7,083 nt of DNA from Candidatus Thalassarchaeaceae archaeon. Lineage in GTDB: Archaea > Thermoplasmatota > Poseidoniia > Poseidoniales > Thalassarchaeaceae. Under the pieces are notes generated by a model that worked only from the letters and a program-made list of their open reading frames with translations, was not told the DNA's origin and ran no database searches. Below, piece by piece: positions 5,753 to 7,083 of the stretch. A program made the translations under genes and the position numbers. Every line of letters begins with the position of its first letter. Position 1 is the first letter of the stretch. The stretch spans positions 1-7,083 of the forward strand of contig JAQXFA010000029.1 in NCBI GenBank assembly GCA_029250565.1, written 5' to 3'.

Positions 5753-6469
5753 ATGGAAGAAGAGGTGCACCCACTCGACGAGTTACTTTCCAAGAGTGAA
5801 GTGTTAAGCCGTAACGAACCAGAGGTAGCGGCCAATATCGGTGAACAATTAAAGCATATGGAATTACAATCCTTACCACTTAGTGTAAGACGAAGAATAC
5901 GCGATGTTGTTGCACGCGTTAATCCTCAAAATGTTGTAGAAGTAGGCGCAGGAATTGGTCACTTATCTGCCTGGTTGTATGATTTATGGTCGGATAATAA
6001 TATACAACCCGAACGTTATGTTCTGGTTGAAGGAGGAGGGAAGTTCGGAGTTATTTTGAAGCGTTTAATGCAGAGATATGATGCTGGAAAATGGAGTGAT
6101 GTCATTGTTGGAGAATGGAATGATATTGTGTCCACTCAGCGGGCTTGGGTGGCAGCGAATGCTAGTAATCCGCTAGCTGCAACTGAAAAATCACCATTAC
6201 CTGAATCCATTGATGTATGCATCATAGATGTAGGGTGGAAAAATCAGAATGAATGTGTGATGGGGGCAATCCCATTACTCGGCGAGCATGGATTACTTCT
6301 GACATCAGAACCGGAAGTCCCTACAGAAGATGAAGTAGATGAAGAGAAAATAACCGCTTTCAATGAATGGATAATGTTAATCAAAATGCTGAATGAAACC
6401 CATGATGTAGGATTTGTACCCATGTTTGCAGGGACACTTATTGGAATCAAACGCCGTTCGACAGACTAA
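5753..6469 (+). CDS. Methyltransferase-like protein of unknown target
   Basis: A 238-residue protein with a class I S-adenosylmethionine-binding core. The glycine loop VVEVGAGIGHL is at 61-71, the next acidic strand end is YVLVEGGG at 89-96 (E93), a GEWNDI turn is at 120-125, and the core strand IDVCIIDVGW is at 153-162, followed by a helix and LLGEHGLLLTSEP. The N-terminal 55 residues are acidic then basic and helical, and no target-recognition domain is visible. The target (RNA, protein or small molecule) cannot be assigned. ATG 5753 is chosen because it is the only methionine codon near the domain and clears the divergent zinc-finger gene. However, the frame is open back to 5576 and its translation just upstream (around ETTFKAIIEQVLVLRSD) looks protein-like, so GTG 5732 or 5738 may be used. 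It converges on the protease gene with 14 bases between. Confidence 0.68.
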   Translation: MEEEVHPLDELLSKSEVLSRNEPEVAANIGEQLKHMELQSLPLSVRRRIRDVVARVNPQNVVEVGAGIGHLSAWLYDLWSDNNIQPERYVLVEGGGKFGVILKRLMQRYDAGKWSDVIVGEWNDIVSTQRAWVAANASNPLAATEKSPLPESIDVCIIDVGWKNQNECVMGAIPLLGEHGLLLTSEPEVPTEDEVDEEKITAFNEWIMLIKMLNETHDVGFVPMFAGTLIGIKRRSTD

Positions 6470-6486
6470 GTGAATTAGATTATTCA
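6466..6486. terminator. Overlapping short inverted repeats at a convergent gene junction
   Basis: CTAA-GTGAA-TTAG (6466-6478) overlaps the stop of the methyltransferase-like gene, and TGAAT-N6-ATTCA (6471-6486) overlaps the stop of the protease gene. Both arms are perfect but only 4-5 bases long and no T-run follows. The junction shares the strings TAAGTGA and GATTATTC with the other convergent junction at 4906-4918, which is the main reason to list it. Confidence 0.25.
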
Positions 6487-7083
6487 AGAATTAGCAGTAG
6501 ATATCAAGGCCTCTACATTGAATATCCCGTATCCATAATGGTCATCATGGCCGTCTTGACCCGTAGCACTATCTGAAAGCCATTGCTTAACATCTGAAAT
6601 GGCACCACTTCCACCTGATGACCCATTGTGTGCTAATTCCGGTTTTTCTTCTAATAACAGAGCAATGCCGCCTGCTACCCAAGCAGTTGCAGCAGATGTA
6701 CCTGAAGCATGTGCATACGGCCCATATCGACTTGGTTCCTTAGATTGCTGTGATGGTGGAATCATAACAGGTACATCTTTCCCAGGTGCCGTGACCTCTG
6801 GTTTTTTGTCTGGATCGCTTCTAAACCAGAGCCCGGACAACAAATTGCCATTGTTGTCACCTTGACTAGAGCCGGACCAAATCATCCCATTTCGGTCAAC
6901 ACCTCCAACACAAATCACATCTTCAACAGAGCCGGGGCTAGCAACATCCCCATCGTCATTTTCACCGTCGTTACCAGCAGCAGCGACTACAAATACGCCC
7001 TGTGATAAAGCGTCGTTAACTGAATTCTCTAATTCATCAGTACTACTGAGAATGAAATTAAATCCACCAGCACCACCCAAACT
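6484..7083 (-). CDS. Subtilisin-family (S8) serine protease, C-terminal part (partial)
   Basis: The last 199 residues of a leftward subtilase; the 5' part lies beyond the right edge. The fragment opens with SLGG, the strand usual ahead of the oxyanion region. It then has VVAAAGNDGE (32-41) with the oxyanion asparagine at 38, a family-typical SPGSVEDVICVGGVD stretch, PEVTAPG (95-101) and the nucleophile motif HASGTSAATAWVAGG (125-139) with catalytic serine 130. Catalytic Asp and His must lie outside the window. It closes with HYGYGIFNVEALIS, the normal end of the S8 domain, so no C-terminal sorting or repeat domain follows. Acidic and Gly/Ser-rich loops (GENDDGD near 40; NGSSGGSG near 153) suggest an exported, salt-tolerant enzyme, but the signal peptide is not visible. 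Probable role: breakdown of external protein. Confidence 0.93.
   Translation of the reverse strand, partial: SLGGAGGFNFILSSTDELENSVNDALSQGVFVVAAAGNDGENDDGDVASPGSVEDVICVGGVDRNGMIWSGSSQGDNNGNLLSGLWFRSDPDKKPEVTAPGKDVPVMIPPSQQSKEPSRYGPYAHASGTSAATAWVAGGIALLLEEKPELAHNGSSGGSGAISDVKQWLSDSATGQDGHDDHYGYGIFNVEALISTANS

Noticed and set aside
5657..5770. Upstream extension of the zinc-finger gene to 5770
   Set aside because: The extra residues are H/F/C-rich without family character and would overlap the start of the divergent gene.
7078..7080. TTG at the right edge as start of the protease gene
   Set aside because: It encodes the leucine of the internal SLGG strand; the frame continues past the window and the catalytic Asp and His are missing, so the gene is cut by the edge.

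Overview
The window reads as an ordinary, tightly packed stretch of an archaeal chromosome. The best taxonomic fit is a marine euryarchaeon such as Marine Group II / Poseidoniales, but this is inferred from gene content and was not tested. The main pointers are an archaeal-type D-aminoacyl-tRNA deacylase (DtdA/GEK1), an HVO_0476-like zinc-finger protein, purine-rich Shine-Dalgarno sites of GGAGG/GGTG type, and moderately AT-rich DNA. No rRNA, tRNA, CRISPR array, insertion sequence or phage gene was seen.

Layout. At the left edge is the 5' end of a leftward gene for NAD(P) transhydrogenase alpha subunit (start at 180). A 210-base divergent spacer with several short inverted repeats separates it from a rightward malate dehydrogenase gene (391-1332). 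After a 73-base gap comes a three-gene unit: a Nudix hydrolase (1406-2167), a six-helix membrane protein resembling the Frag1/DRAM/Sfk1 family (2170-2898) and D-aminoacyl-tRNA deacylase (2901-3875). These genes are 2 bases apart, and each downstream ribosome site lies inside the last codons of the gene before it. Proline dehydrogenase (3933-4904) follows 57 bases later with a probable TTG start. It converges, with only 8 bases between, on a leftward zinc-finger gene (4913-5656). That gene is divergent from a rightward methyltransferase-like gene (5753-6469), which in turn converges on the 3' end of a leftward subtilisin-family protease (6484-7083, running off the right edge).

How the genes may work together. 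Transhydrogenase, malate dehydrogenase and proline dehydrogenase all handle nicotinamide or flavin redox in central metabolism. The protease and proline dehydrogenase fit a protein- and amino-acid-degrading lifestyle. The Nudix enzyme and DtdA are both clean-up enzymes, and their tight coupling to a membrane protein of a mostly eukaryotic family is the most unusual arrangement here. The methyltransferase-like protein is the gene whose function is least clear. I did not find a clear new multi-gene system; the second-look items are mostly gene arrangement, start-site and regulatory observations.
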